Of a DNA stretch of 64,000 nt, positions 36,071 through 47,482 are shown piece by piece (the first letter of the stretch is position 1; every line of letters begins with the position of its first letter). Position numbers and translations under genes: made by a program. Origin of the DNA: Rattus norvegicus (Eukaryota > Chordata > Mammalia > Rodentia > Muridae). Location of the stretch: positions 18,332,064 through 18,396,063 of the forward strand of contig NC_086036.1 of assembly GCF_036323735.1 (NCBI RefSeq), written 5' to 3'. Under the pieces are notes generated by a model, which did not search any database, was not told the DNA's origin, and worked only from the letters and a program-made list of their open reading frames with translations.

Positions 36071-36140
36071 TCATCCTTTACTTTTGTTGTGACAGGATTA
36101 AAATGTGCAGTTCACACCAATGCTCCTTGTTTTATATTCA
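36071..36140 (+). repeat. Local duplication, copy B (70 bp)
   Basis: Direct partner of 35294-35363. No known repeat family is recognised in either copy. Confidence 0.85.
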
Positions 36141-36237
36141 AGCCATAGAGCAAACCCTTCAGAAAAAATAACATAACAGAATTAACTAGTACACTTAAAT
36201 AACACCAAGCTTGTGGTATTCAGGCACTTAAGAATAT

Positions 36238-36263
36238 ATAACTGTTTATATATAAACAGTTAT
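36238..36263. repeat. Perfect 26-bp palindrome
   Basis: Two 13-base arms, ATAACTGTTTATA and its reverse complement, meet with no spacer. It is not a simple TA run: each arm holds the mixed sequence AACTGTTTA. It can form a cruciform or a short hairpin in RNA. Confidence 0.97.
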
Positions 36264-36372
36264 GGAAAAGATGTCATGAATTTGAAAGTGATCAAGGCAT
36301 GTGTATGGAGAATGGAAAGGAAGAGGAAATTAATATAATATTGTAATCTCGAGAATAAAAATGATTAATTTA

Positions 36373-36457
36373 GGGGTTGGGGATTTAGTTCAGGGGTAGA
36401 GCACTTGCCTAGCAAGTGCAAGACCATGGGTTCAGTCCTCAGTTCCAGAAAAAAAAT
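36373..36457 (+). mobile_element. ID element, older copy
   Basis: GGGGTTGGGGATTTAGTTCA head, GGTAGAGCACTTGCCTAGCAA core, B-box region damaged at its CpG (GGTTCAGTCC), then an A-rich tail. No clean target duplication is visible. It is more diverged than the copy at 20054 and in the same orientation. Confidence 0.95.
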
Positions 36458-36470
36458 ATTTTAAAAAAAA

Positions 36471-37654
36471 GAAAAACTGATAGAGGAGTCATTGAGAAAG
36501 CCCTGTTTGGTGATGTGTAACTAAAATACCAGGGCTTAGGCAATAGTGTAAGGTGGGAAAATTGAACACTATAAAATCAGATCTTAAATCAATTACCGCC
36601 ACCAATAAAATAATAATTCTTTGAGTAATTCAGGTTTACTGCTGTTGAATATTCCCAGCTATACCAGGTAAAGATTGGTGAAAAATCTAAGACACTATAC
36701 TCTATGGGGCTTAAAATGTAAAGTCACCTGGTATTGGGAAAGACTTCACAAACAGAAGGGAGCCCCACTCATCATGGAAGCTGGGTCTTGTCAAGGCCTC
36801 TGCCTGCTTATATAGTATAAATATAAGAGCAAAAGGATGCTGTTCTAGGAAGACCATGGTGATAAGAGAAACAGAGGACCAGAGAGATGTGTTGAAATGT
36901 CATCTTAGTGAGGAATTAAAAAAGAAACAAACAAAAACCTGGTAAGTTTTAGAGAAGAAAGCATGAGTAGGATTGCATTTTAAAACCTTTTCTAACATTA
37001 AAGAGAATCCGCTGTAAAAAGTAAAACAGGAAAATAAAATTTGTCCACATGTTTAGATGCTTTCCATGACATAATTCATGTGAATGCACTTTGTGAGATG
37101 CTGGTGAAGATGCCAATGAGGAAAGGTTGAAAAAAAAAAAAAAGGATGAACATGATTGAGGGGTGTCGATAAGATAAAAAAAGAAGTAAAAATGTAACAG
37201 TGGTGAAAGAATTGTAGTGTCTGCATTCCTGAATTTTATGTTTTGTTTGAGAAAATATGGAAACCTGAAACATTATTTTAAAGCTTGGTGGACGATGCTG
37301 AAACAGCAGAACTTTGCGTTTGACTAACTATACTGAATATCACTCATTAGCCATGTACAGGATAACATTTTCTCATTTGAACAACTTCTAAATTTTGGGG
37401 AATGTGTGTACTGAGAAATATTTTTAAAGCACTGGCAAATCTTGATGTGAAATACTACTACTCTTGCAGAAAAATGATATTACCTCTATTTTCAAGTGTT
37501 AAGTTAAAATGAGTATTTAAAGGCTATTTTCCTGAAATAAGCGAGAAAGAATAATTATTTTATCCTGCAATTAAGAAACCAAATAAATGTAATTTTCCTT
37601 CAAAAATAATAAGGTAAGTCATACCATTTACCTTTCTAGGAAAACATTTGGTCC
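36471..37654. other. Unique AT-rich sequence, nothing recognised
   Basis: No element seen except a 14-15-base A-run near 37130-37143. Confidence 0.4.
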
Positions 37655-37827
37655 TTATCGGTCAAAATGTTCTTTTCTTTTTATGTCAATAATATTCTGA
37701 TTACAGTTCCCTCTACCAACTCCTCCCAGATATTCTTCTCTTCCTCACCCACCCCCTAAATCCACACTATTTCTTTCATTCTCTTATTAGGACAAAAAGG
37801 AATATAACAACAACAGCAGCAGCAATA

Positions 37828-37873
<46 letters not shown>

Positions 37874-38990
37874 TAAAATTAAAACAACAGAAGAGCAACA
37901 ATAATGGAATAACAACCACCAAAACCCACCAACAAACAAGAGAATGGATGAGCCAAAAGAAGAAATACAAGACAAAAACATGAACCCAAAGACATGTACA
38001 TGCTTATATTCTTACATTCTCACACAGAAATCTCATAAAAACACAGAAGCAGAAACCATTATATATAATCATAAGAACTGTAAGATTAAAATCAAACAGA
38101 AAATGAACTAACAAAACAAAAATAACACCCCCGACAACTGAATTATTTTTTGTTTTGACGTCAGCCTTTAATGTACATTCAATGAGATTCCATTGGAAAT
38201 AAAACCCAATCCTTACCACTGTGGGTGGTTATTAATTAGAGGTAGTTTCGAGCTGACGCTGTCCGTATCCCTTCTCAGTTCTGGGAGCCTATCTGGCTTA
38301 GGTCTGTGCAGGCCTTCTGCATGATGCCACACCTTTGTGATTGCACATGTCCACCAGTCTCATTCTAGAAGTCCTTGTTTCTGTGATGACTTCCAGCCCT
38401 ACTGGCTCATATATTTTTTCCTACCTCATATTCTGATGAGTTCCCTAAGCCCTAAAATTAGGGACTTGATGGAAAAATCCAGTTTAAGACTGAGTGATCC
38501 ATGGTCTCTCTCAGCACATTGTCCAGTTACGGGGCTCTATGTTTCTTCCCATCTACTGAAGGAGAAAGCCATCTGATGATGGCTGAGCAGGACACTGATC
38601 TATGAATATAGCAGAAAGTCATTAGGAAGCATTTGATCACTACATTCCTTTGGCAGAACCATAGTGCTTGTTTTTCAACTAGGTCCCTGGCTTATCAAGT
38701 CTCAGTTCTTGTGCTCTCAAGCAGTGATGCGTATTGGTTTCATTTCATGGGGTGGGTTTTAAATCCAATGAGAGAGTGATTGAATACTCCCACAACTTTT
38801 ATGTCACTGTTTAACCTATGTATCCTAGAGGGAGGTAACCATGGCAGATTGAAAATGCTGTAGCTGGGTTGATGTTTATCTTTCATCTCTGGTACCATGA
38901 ACTATTCAGTAATGGTGAAAGCTGTAATCAGTTAAATTAATAGAGAGATCATCACAGTTCCTATACATCTTCATTACACTGATGAAATAC
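37655..38990 (-). mobile_element. Old rodent L1 (Lx-type) 3'UTR
   Basis: A T-rich tail and C-rich block (37680-37760) are followed by the A-rich zone and blocks known from Lx 3'UTRs: CCATAGTGCTTGTTTTTCAACTAGGTCCCTGGC near 38661, CAAGCAGTGATGCGTATTGG at 38719 and GAGAGTGATTGAATACTCCCAC near 38780. A (AAT)n expansion sits inside it. It probably belongs with the ORF2 piece that follows. Confidence 0.75.
37824..37873. repeat. (AAT)n microsatellite inside the L1 3'UTR
   Basis: About 16 AAT units after a CAA/CAG stretch. Polyleucine and polytyrosine frames here are artefacts. Confidence 0.96.
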
Positions 38991-39189
38991 TGAAAATCAC
39001 TGTCTTGGTAATTTCACTGGTCAATATATCATTATTAACTCTAAGTTGCTATGTTTTAAGTTAAATTCTCATCACTTCAACCAACAGACTTCATCAATGA
39101 ATAAATATTTCCTAATATTTTCCACCATTTTATACCACATATCTATAAGGTTGACTGTTCCCAGAATCCAGAACTATATCCTAAATTAT

Positions 39190-40640
39190 TTATCATAGTT
39201 AATATACCATTTTTCCTTCATGTCATCACAACTATCTTAGGTTTAAATAATACCCACCATTACATAATTAAGCATTCAGTTACCAGTGAACCCTCAAGTT
39301 ATTTCCATACTTTTGCTATTGTGAATGATGATGTAGATGAAGGCATACATGTTGAAACACTGGTTTCATTACGTAGGAAAGTAGATGTTGGTCAATATCA
39401 TTGTTATTGTTCAAAATAAGTGGAAGGAACTATAAACTATTTTACGCAATGATTTAAATATATACAACTATTGAAAGAGTTTTTGAAGCATCACCTTTCT
39501 GCAACATTTTTGCTCACATGTTATCTTCTGTCTTTCCACCCTAGCAGATATGGTGCAGTATTGGACTAAGATTACGGTTCCCTTTGTTGAGAAGTATTGA
39601 GGCATTCCCCTTTGTTTTATTTCTATGTGTGCAGGAAATTTATTACAATATCTTTTTAAAATCAATGCTGGATATTTGTCCATTTTTCAAATCAGATGAT
39701 TGTTTTTGTTTGGATGAGTGATTTTATTTTTTCAGATTTGAATGCTCACCTTTTGCTGGTTTTTGATTTTCAAATATACTTTCCAGGTCCTCACAAGGCC
39801 TTTTTCCTTCTAACTTTGTCTTTTTCTTTCCAGATTCACCAGATTCATTTCAGTTTTATGTCACCTGACAATTTATTATACTATGTTTTATACTTTTATC
39901 ACTGCTGTAAAAATTATGTCATCTCTCCAAATGATTGCCAACTTTAACTGAAAGATCATTCATTCTGCTTTTTCACTTTAGTGCTTTTAAGATTTTATAT
40001 TTTGTATGTAAGTTTCAGACTATTTTAATTTTTTTTCAAGGAGAGGTCCAAATCAACCCTTTACAATCAAAGTAAAATGTTTCCCCCAAAAATTTATTGA
40101 AGGACCGTGTCTTTACCCAATGTTTACCCTTGGCCTTGTTGTAAAAGAAGTATATTCCACAAACATATTTGTGACTTTCCAGGGACTCAACTGAGAAGCA
40201 TTGGTACATGTATCTGTTTCATATGCTTTGTAACCAACAGATATTTGGGATTTGGATTGAAAAAAAGTGTAATAAATTTCTAGCTTTGGCATTCTTTTTC
40301 AAAATCACTTTGTCTATTGCAATCCCTTTTCATCCAATGTAAATATTGAAATCGTTTTCCTATGTAGGTAGACAATGTTAATGGAATTTAAAGAGACATC
40401 ATATTGAATGATATCTTTTGTTCTACAGTATGAACATCCTAATAGCAATATATCGAATATATCTGAACCTTAGCGTGGTCTGTCCTTTTTCATATTTGAC
40501 TCCATTTTAGTTTCTTCCATCAATGTCATAAATTTCAGCATAAAGATTCTTTACCTTCTTGGTTAAATTTATTCCAAAGAATTTTACTGTTTTGATGTAA
40601 TTGAAAAATGAGATTCTCTGCTTAGGTTATTTCTTAAAAC
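39190..40640 (-). mobile_element. Ancient L1 ORF2 remnant
   Basis: Antisense ORF2 is recognisable by order of landmarks: a GCTATTGTGAATGATGATG block at 39316, a Gly/Ile-rich RNase H-distal region, CTTCTTGGTTAAATTTATTCC at 40556 and AAAGAATTTTACTGTTTTGATG at 40575. It is much more diverged than the L1s elsewhere in the window, with stops throughout. Its far end joins L1 sequence of opposite orientation at about 40641. Confidence 0.7.
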
Positions 40641-40865
40641 AATTTATGGTTAATGTATAAAAGAAGTAGAAAAACTGACAAAGATTTTCCTCTGACAGCG
40701 GGTACAAGACAAGATACCCACTCTTGTAAATTCTACAGTAGTGGAAGTTCTGCCCCCAAGCAACTAAATAAGAAAAAAATACCAATTTGACCCATGTTAA
40801 AAAGAGAATAGTAACTTGTTTTTGCAATTGGTATAAAGCTTCTCAAAAAAATATATAACTTTGGT
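40641..40865 (+). mobile_element. Inverted 5' segment of the same L1
   Basis: Plus-strand sequence follows L1 ORF2 in sense: GGTACAAGACAAGATACCCACTCTTG at about 40701-40726 (the RQGCPLS region of the polymerase), then a TAGTGGAAGTTCTGCC..CAACTAAATAAGAAAAA segment at about 40738-40775 (the VLEVLA..AIRQEKE region). This lies upstream of the reverse-oriented piece in ORF2 order, so the two halves are head-to-head inverted, as twin priming produces. High divergence leaves some doubt. Confidence 0.6.
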
Positions 40866-40920
40866 GTAGAAATTAAGAACAGCTCCATAGCATAGCTAAA
40901 GAAAAGTTTTTGCTTTTGTT

Positions 40921-40968
40921 GGGGGAGGAAGAGAGAGAGAGGGAAAGAGAGAGAGAGGGAGAGAGAGG

Positions 40969-40999
<31 letters not shown>

Positions 41000-41014
41000 G
41001 GAGAGAGAGGGGGG
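40921..41014. repeat. (GA)n / GGGAGA polypurine tract
   Basis: About 94 purines with very few interruptions. Purine bias continues more weakly to about 41260. Confidence 0.95.
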
Positions 41015-41580
41015 TGGGCTACAGGCATTTGGAATAATGTAGAGCAGGGAGAAAAACCAGTAGAATTCACCTTGCCAGTAGAGAAGCAGGAGCAAAGAAG
41101 AGAAAGGTCGGGGAAAGACAAAGAGAGGGTGGGGAGGCAGAGAGAAGATGGAGGAAGGAAGTCAAAGGGTTATAATGAGTGTCTCCAAGAAGGGGAAAAA
41201 GGGAGTTCTGGGAATTTATGGTAGAGGAGGAGATGGGAGGAGCGAGGCTGCAAGCAGGGAATTTAACTGTGTAACAGGTAATTGTGACACAGAGGGGGCC
41301 TGAAGGCCAACACTTTGGTATCCAAATGTGTAACTGAGATAGTACATGTCCCATTTGCCTGTGATAAGTGAAATGACTTTTTGGCAGAGGTAACTAGCTA
41401 CATAATTTGTAAGAAATGCTAGCTTTTGTCAGTATTTGGGGAAATGGAATTTTCTTTGGACCAGACATCTTGAAAGTAATGACTGAAATTAAGATATAGT
41501 ATATATGTTATAGTGCATGTTGTAATACATAGTATACAAGCTATTTGTATTCGAAAGACAGTTGTATTTCTATTTGCCTT
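41015..41580. other. Purine-rich then ordinary sequence, nothing recognised
   Basis: The first 240 bp are G/A-rich, and the rest is AT-rich flank of the LTR. No coding support. Confidence 0.4.
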
Positions 41581-42035
41581 TGTGGAATGTGGGGACCAAG
41601 CAGACAAAACTATCCCAGAAAACATCAAGTGACTGGGACTTCCCAATGAGTTTCAGGCCAGGGAGTTTCAGGAAGTGTCCCAACCACAGTAAGGGAGGAT
41701 CCTCCATCCCCTTCCTGCATACCAGATATATCTCCTCACCAAAAGGCCTCCAAAGAATTCAAAGGACTGTAGGCAGCCACCAATGAATTCAAAAGGTAAT
41801 AAGCCCTACCAATGAGCAATAACCAACTCACGTTGTAACCTAAAGCCTATACCCTGAAAAAGTATAAAGAGTGTGTGCCTTTGTTTTTTTGGGGTTGCCT
41901 CTCATTCAATCGATTACAGGGGCACCCCAGTGCACTGGATCATTAAACCTCTTGCTTATTGCATCGATCTCTATCTCTGTCTCTGTGAGTGGGACATCCT
42001 GGACATAGGACTCGGGGGGACTCTCGAGTCTTACA
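41581..42035 (+). mobile_element. Solo LTR of an endogenous retrovirus (ERV1-like)
   Basis: 455 bp with TGTGG...TTACA ends. It has two CCAAT boxes (about 41782 and 41809), TATAAAG at 41863-41869, an ATTAAA poly(A) signal at 41942-41947 and a TC/TG-rich U5, in the correct order for U3-R-U5 on the plus strand. The flanking tetranucleotides CCTT and CCTA match at 3 of 4 positions, which fits an aged 4-bp target duplication. No gag, pol or env is nearby, so it arose by LTR recombination. It could still act as a promoter or poly(A) site. Confidence 0.8.
41863..41947 (+). promoter_or_regulatory. LTR core: TATA box to ATTAAA poly(A) signal
   Basis: TATAAAG at 41863-41869 is followed 73 bp later by ATTAAA (42-kb LTR, 41942-41947), which brackets the expected R region. 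Activity is not shown by sequence alone. Confidence 0.5.
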
Positions 42036-43430
42036 CCTACAGTAAGTTTCATATTGTGCTTGTCTCTAACCTGTCAAATTTGTATATTACTTTTAAGCAG
42101 ACATACTCAGACTTTTCTGTCTCTACCAAATTATTCTCTTTGAAGGATGTGGCTTATTTTTACAGGATTACACTATAGTCCTGACTTTAGAGTACAGCTA
42201 CATCCTATTTATGTACTATCTAAAAAAGCATGCTAGTATGTTTCCTTAACTCTTGCATATTTCTTTGGAATATACCCGAGCTGGTCAGTGCTATTCAGTT
42301 GATTTCTGGGGAACAGATCCTTGTCTTTACTAGACTTTTATAGCTTTTACTTCCCCTTTGAATTGTAAACATTGAGAGAAACAGATACAAACTTTCAGAT
42401 ATATAGTTTGTTATGCAGTTACCTACTGCACCTCTAGTAAAGTCACTACATATTCTTGAAACATGGAAAGGCTTGTTTCAATGTTGTGGAGAAACTGGGA
42501 TAGAAAAAGGACAAAACTTGCCTATATATCTAGGTAGGCATAGACACCCATATTTGATGTATATAATGATCAAAACATGCCCAGACCTCTTAAATTGTAT
42601 CACTTAGGCACACATTTGATTTTATTTCAAGAATCTCCAGCATCTTCTTTCTAGAGACATCCTTATTCATCCCATGTTTTACCATGTTTTTCTATTCTCT
42701 GATCAAAGGTAGTAAGAGAGCTTGTCTAATTTAGATATACGTACTTCAGACTCTGTTGTAAATTCTCATGGAGATTTTATTTTAAGTCTTTCCCATGTTC
42801 ATGGAACAAAAGGTGTTGCTCCCTATGAAGAAATGCAGGCCCTAGTGAGCAGGTGGTATACCCTATTTGGGGTGTAGCACAGGTCTTCCCCCAGAGTCCT
42901 TCAAATGATTCTAAAGAACCACAGTGTATTCTGCCTCCAAGTAAAGCAACTATGCGTCTGAATAATAACTCAGTTCTTCCCTCAAGCAGTTAATGTTGGC
43001 AACTGAGAATGTCTGAATTTAGAATCCAATACAAACTCAGAGACAAATCTTTACTGGTAGATAATAGGAACATTAGTATCTGACGCCATGTGGTCACATC
43101 TGACTCCAAACCTGGATTTGGGTCATTGTTTCTATGAAGATTTGGTGAATTTCGTAGAATGTCAGTATCTGAGGAAACTCCAGTTCTACATTAGGGTTGG
43201 TATAAGAATGGCGTGACTAGAAGTTGGACCCACGAGTTAGCATAGTATACTCTTTTTATGAATTGATAAGAATTATTTTTAATATACTTCCTTATAATTA
43301 AAAATAAATCTCTAAAATCTCTAAGATCTGTATTCTGCTTGTAGCTTCTGCTCAGGGCTTCAGTTTTTGAAAGAAGAAGCAATACGTGGTGGTAGTAATT
43401 GTGATAGTAGATATAAAACAAAATTACGAA
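42036..43430. other. Unique sequence, nothing recognised
   Basis: No supportable element in about 1.4 kb. Confidence 0.4.
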
Positions 43431-43572
43431 GGCTGGGAAGGGTGGCATAATGATTGAGGGCACTTGCTGCTTTTCAAGGAACTCACGTTGAGAACAAAAT
43501 GCTTTCTTCTGAAGTCTGCAGGCACCCCTATACAGCATATATTCACACATAAAACAGTCATTATAAAAATTT
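43431..43572 (+). mobile_element. B2/B3 SINE with internal deletion
   Basis: GGCTGGGAAGGGTGGCATAATG head, GAGGGCACTTGCTGCTTTTC, then a jump to TTCTTCTGAAGTCTGCAGGCACC and the ATTCACACATAAAA tail. The central part present in a full B2/B3 is missing. Confidence 0.75.
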
Positions 43573-44324
43573 ACCATAAATGGTTACAGTTAATAATGAT
43601 TTAAGAAAGTGTTGCGTCCTTTCTTGACTATATTTTATATAGTTGTGATCAAGGAAATATATTACCAAGAGAAGATACATATTCAGCTACTTAATATTAA
43701 ACATTTGTATTTAGAAGTGCATTCATGTTTATCTTTCTCCTTCATTTATTTTCAGGGATCTCCAAGGTCTTCTGTTCTACACTTGTATCTTTAGTCAGAA
43801 CAGTGCCTGTGCTAACTAGTCTCCAGTTCAATTTGCTCATGGTGGAGTAGTAGACAAAAAGGGTGATGCTGGTACATCAAACTTTTCACACAAATTCATG
43901 TAAACACAGCCCAATACATGTCTACTTCAGAAAAGACTAACAGAAAAGGCAACAGTAAAAATGTGATGATTATACTCAGGTATAAGAAACAACAGCCATT
44001 ATGGTTAAACTGTAGCTGAGGATGTTGCATAAAGGCCAAAATATCCCTTGCACCTACTAGTAACAAATTCATGTAGATAACAACTATTCCCCTTCACATT
44101 ACAACTATCAGAGGAAAGGAGAAAGCTAGAGGAAGGCATTCTATAATGTTTATATAATTGATGGGAGTGCCTCTGGTGCAATGTTCATAGATGAAAAGAT
44201 TCGGAGATGGATTGAAATGGTTTAATCAAATGTTGAACCCATGTGTGTTAAACACAAAGCAAACCAATAGCAATATAACCTGTTTACTCACTTCTTTAAT
44301 TATGTGTGACAGACTACAAGCTTC
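43573..44324. other. Unique sequence, nothing recognised
   Basis: No element seen. Confidence 0.4.
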
Positions 44325-44675
44325 TGTGTGTGTGTGTGTGTGTGTGTGTAATCTGTCTTTATTCATGTGTATTTCTATTATGAGCCGGTATATGTGTGTA
44401 TCTGTATATGTGATTATGTGTGTATATCTGTGTGTGTCTCTATTCATCTGCTCTGTGTCTACATGTGTCTCTGTGTATGTATGTATGTATGTATGTATGT
44501 ATGTGTATATGTATATTTGTATGTGCATGTGTATCTATGTGTGTTTATATGATGAGTCTGTTCGTCTGTGTGTGTGTGTGTCTAATTATCAATATCAGTG
44601 TGTGTTTGTGTGTCTATATGCGTCTTTATGCCTTTATCTTCTCTCTCTCTTTCTCTGTGTGTGTGTGTGTGTTTG
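44325..44675. repeat. Microsatellite cluster (TG)n, (TATG)n, (TCTG)n
   Basis: (TG)13 at 44325-44350, degenerate TG/TATG sequence, a clean (TATG)n run at about 44474-44504, another (TG)n at 44567-44580, and (CT)n-(TG)n at 44639-44672. The 172-codon plus-strand frame (cysteine/valine/tyrosine-rich) is a translation of this cluster. Confidence 0.93.
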
Positions 44676-46539
44676 CACGTACAATCACATATTTATAAGC
44701 TCACATTGAAGGAAACTGGAGTGGCTACCTACTCACTGTCCTGTAAACATTTGCTTTTTAAAATTTACTCCACCTCAGTGGAATAGAATTATTTAAATTA
44801 TTCATCATCTAAAAACACTAAAATATATGTAGCCCAGTTGGCAGTTGCTTTATTAGGCCCTGCAGCCCACAATAAAAAGGATAGATCTGGGTTTAAGCCT
44901 TTATCACAATAATACACTGGTCACACATCAAAGGCCCTGTGACAAAAACAGTGTATGTTTAAAACTAGCAGCTGTTATGATGCCACTTGCCAGGGCAGCC
45001 TTGAGATATTTGGAGGATTGGATGTGAGGTAGAAGAGAGTGAACTTGACCTCCTCCTCAGGCAGTAATTCAATTATTCTGTCCTAAATGGGCTTATCTGA
45101 AATACATTCTATTCTTTCCACCATCCATCTGGAGAAGTTTATCAGTGAGACTTCCATCAGAACACTCGAGGTCTCAGGAGTCAAGTTCTCTCTGCTTTCC
45201 TTCTCTAAATTCACTCAGAGTGACTCCACCCAAGCTGTTCTTACAGAGGAAGTCTTCTTACAGAAGCAGATATGCACCTGACACTAACATGATCACATTC
45301 TCCATGTAGCTAGTTAAATCTCTCTCATCCACACCCAGAGTTCAGAAATCTCACTGAGCACAAAGTTCAAAAGAAATTGAAAAAGGGAATAACTCTGCAG
45401 ATCTCTCTATATTTCTCCCTGCATAAAAACAAGGGCACTAGAATGCCATTAGAATTTATGACCTCGGAAATAGAATGTATTAAAGTCCCGTGTGCATGTG
45501 TGTATGTACATGTGGGGCCTACAGTGAGTGTCTCAGCCTTCACTATCTCACAGTCATTGATACACTGCTGTTTACAGAGTCAAATTCACTCCTGAAAGAT
45601 ATTTGCACAAATTGGAAGAATTACGAAGAAGAGCCACAAAAAATGATTGAGGGTATGGAGGCCTTAACACACAAAGTGAGATTCGAAGAACAAGAAGGAG
45701 CTCGTGAAGCTGCTGCCACAGAGATTCTGCAATGGTCTCTGCCTCTGGGGCTGTAAACCTCCAAAGAGGAATTTGCAGGGTAGTAAAAGGGGCATTACAG
45801 AGAAGGAAATGAGCAGAGAGGAGTTGTCTGCATATCAAGGAAAAAAGTTCGTTGGAGTGGAAGCCATTAGGCAGCAGAATTACCTCCCCGGGGAGACAGT
45901 GGAGTCTGTGACCCCATTACAGGGGACATAAAGCCCAGCCGGATGGTCCAGTTTCCCAATATGCTACAGGGAGAGCCTCCCCCTGGGCCTCTTGGAGAAA
46001 TAGAGGGGAAGGAAGGAGTGTGATTCCATCTCTAGGCGTTTATGGTTTGAGTTTTGTGCTGGGATGAATACTGAAGCAGCATCCTCCAGCCCCCAGGATC
46101 TGATGCCAAGGTTAGCTTCTAGAATCCTCTGTTACACACTTAGGCATTATCATCAGACTGTCTGTTCCTAAACCTTTGATATATTTAAACGAAATAGAAC
46201 CTCTGGGTTGCTTTGGAAACTGCACCATTTGATGCATGCTTTAATCTAGAGACATTTCCGCAAATATTTTTTCAAATGTGCATGTATGTCCTGTGGGGTG
46301 TCGGGTAGAAAATGAACCTATTTGAACTGCAATCCATCTGGAAGTTCACTGTTTTTATGCAGCCTGTGTTCTATGTGTGCGTGCTAAATCTGCAGGCATG
46401 CTAATGGAATATTAATATATTCTTACTAGAAGGGCAGATTAAGGCTTGAAAGGAAACAAAAAAAAGGTAAAATAAAATAGAATATAAAGGAAATAACAAA
46501 GGAAGGAAATTGGAACCAGTAGGATTGCAGGGTCTCAGC
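44676..46539. other. Unique sequence, nothing recognised
   Basis: No repeat family seen. Overlapping open frames at 45490-45931 show no known domain, codon periodicity or splice structure that I can support. Confidence 0.4.
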
Positions 46540-46960
46540 CACAATCCCCTGGGGGAAGGACAGAGGAAAAAGACTCCGTTCTTTCTTTTTATCTTGCAAG
46601 CAATTACTGGCAATTTGTTCTGGCCAGTAAAACTTCTGATATTATCATGGTTGCTGAGTAATTTATCATCAAAGTTTAATGTGAAAACAGGTGACTGTGT
46701 AATCACCAATCTCGGGACAGGAATAGAATCGTTATTATTTCTGCCTGAAGAGAGATTTTTTTTTTCTGTCAATTGACTTAACGGCCAAAAGGCTGTTCAT
46801 CATATCACCATGAATTATAAAACCTCTATTAAATATTCATAAAAGTTTTGAAATGAATGTGTGATAGAGATGAAAGCTGGGCTAATTTAAATACCTACCA
46901 GACCTGTCTTAATTACAGAGGTAAAATGAGATATAAAAATTATAGCAGCAAGGAGGGGGG
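46540..46960. other. Repeat-free stretch, candidate conserved non-coding element
   Basis: No transposon or microsatellite. It is rich in AT-core homeobox-like sites (GCAATTACTGG, TGTGTAATCACC, GTCTTAATTACAGAGG) mixed with TGACTTAACGGCC. This texture resembles deeply conserved vertebrate enhancers, but that is an impression; no alignment was possible. Confidence 0.3.
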
Positions 46961-47289
46961 GGGACTTGAAACATTTCATTCCATACATTCTAGAAAATGC
47001 CTCTGCAAGCCATCATGCACCAAGCCAGGAGCTCTGATTCTAAACACCCAGTATTATTTACGTGGTGCAATCATACATACATTTCTTCTATAAAGCATAG
47101 AGTAGGACATCCTCAGGACCTAAGGTGAATGATTTTTGCTGCCTCCAAAATATAAATAAAAATATCACTGGTCAAACTGACCACGTTCACCCACTGGATT
47201 CATATCGTCAGCAAAGAAGCATGCAGAGCTGAATAAGAGGCTCGACGCAAATAGATTCAGTGAGTGTTCATGATAATGTTGGCTTTTGT
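46961..47289. other. Unique sequence, nothing recognised
   Basis: No element seen. A short 9-G run lies near 46955-46963. Confidence 0.4.
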
Positions 47290-47482
47290 TTGGTTTTAGG
47301 TTGGACTTCTCAGCTCAGGCAACTGGCAATGCCATAGCCAAGGATGAAGCTAAATTTCTTATCCTCCTGTCTCTATCTCCTGAGTGCTCAGGTACCATAT
47401 CTAGCATTTATAAGGCTGAGCTTCAAACCCATGGATGTCTGCATGCTGGTCAAGGACTGGGACAGCTGAGCTACCTCCCCAG
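47290..47482 (-). mobile_element. B4 SINE (ID-B1 fusion)
   Basis: On the plus strand a B1-derived half comes first (CCATAGCCAAGGATGAAGC.., CTTATCCTCCTGTCTC, CTCCTGAGTGCTCAGGTACC), then an ID-like half (GAGCTTCAAACCCATGGATG, GCATGCTGGTCAAGGACTGGG, TGAGCTACCTCCCCAG). That is the reverse complement of the ID-head, B1-tail order that defines B4. It is near full length and diverged. Confidence 0.85.

Noticed and set aside
44191..44709. 172-codon plus-strand frame, longest in the window
   Set aside because: Its core is a translation of the TG/TATG microsatellite cluster (Cys/Val/Tyr/Met repeats).
45490..45931. Overlapping plus- and minus-strand frames near 45.5-45.9 kb
   Set aside because: Open on both strands in a GC-richer patch. 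No recognisable exon boundaries or domain.
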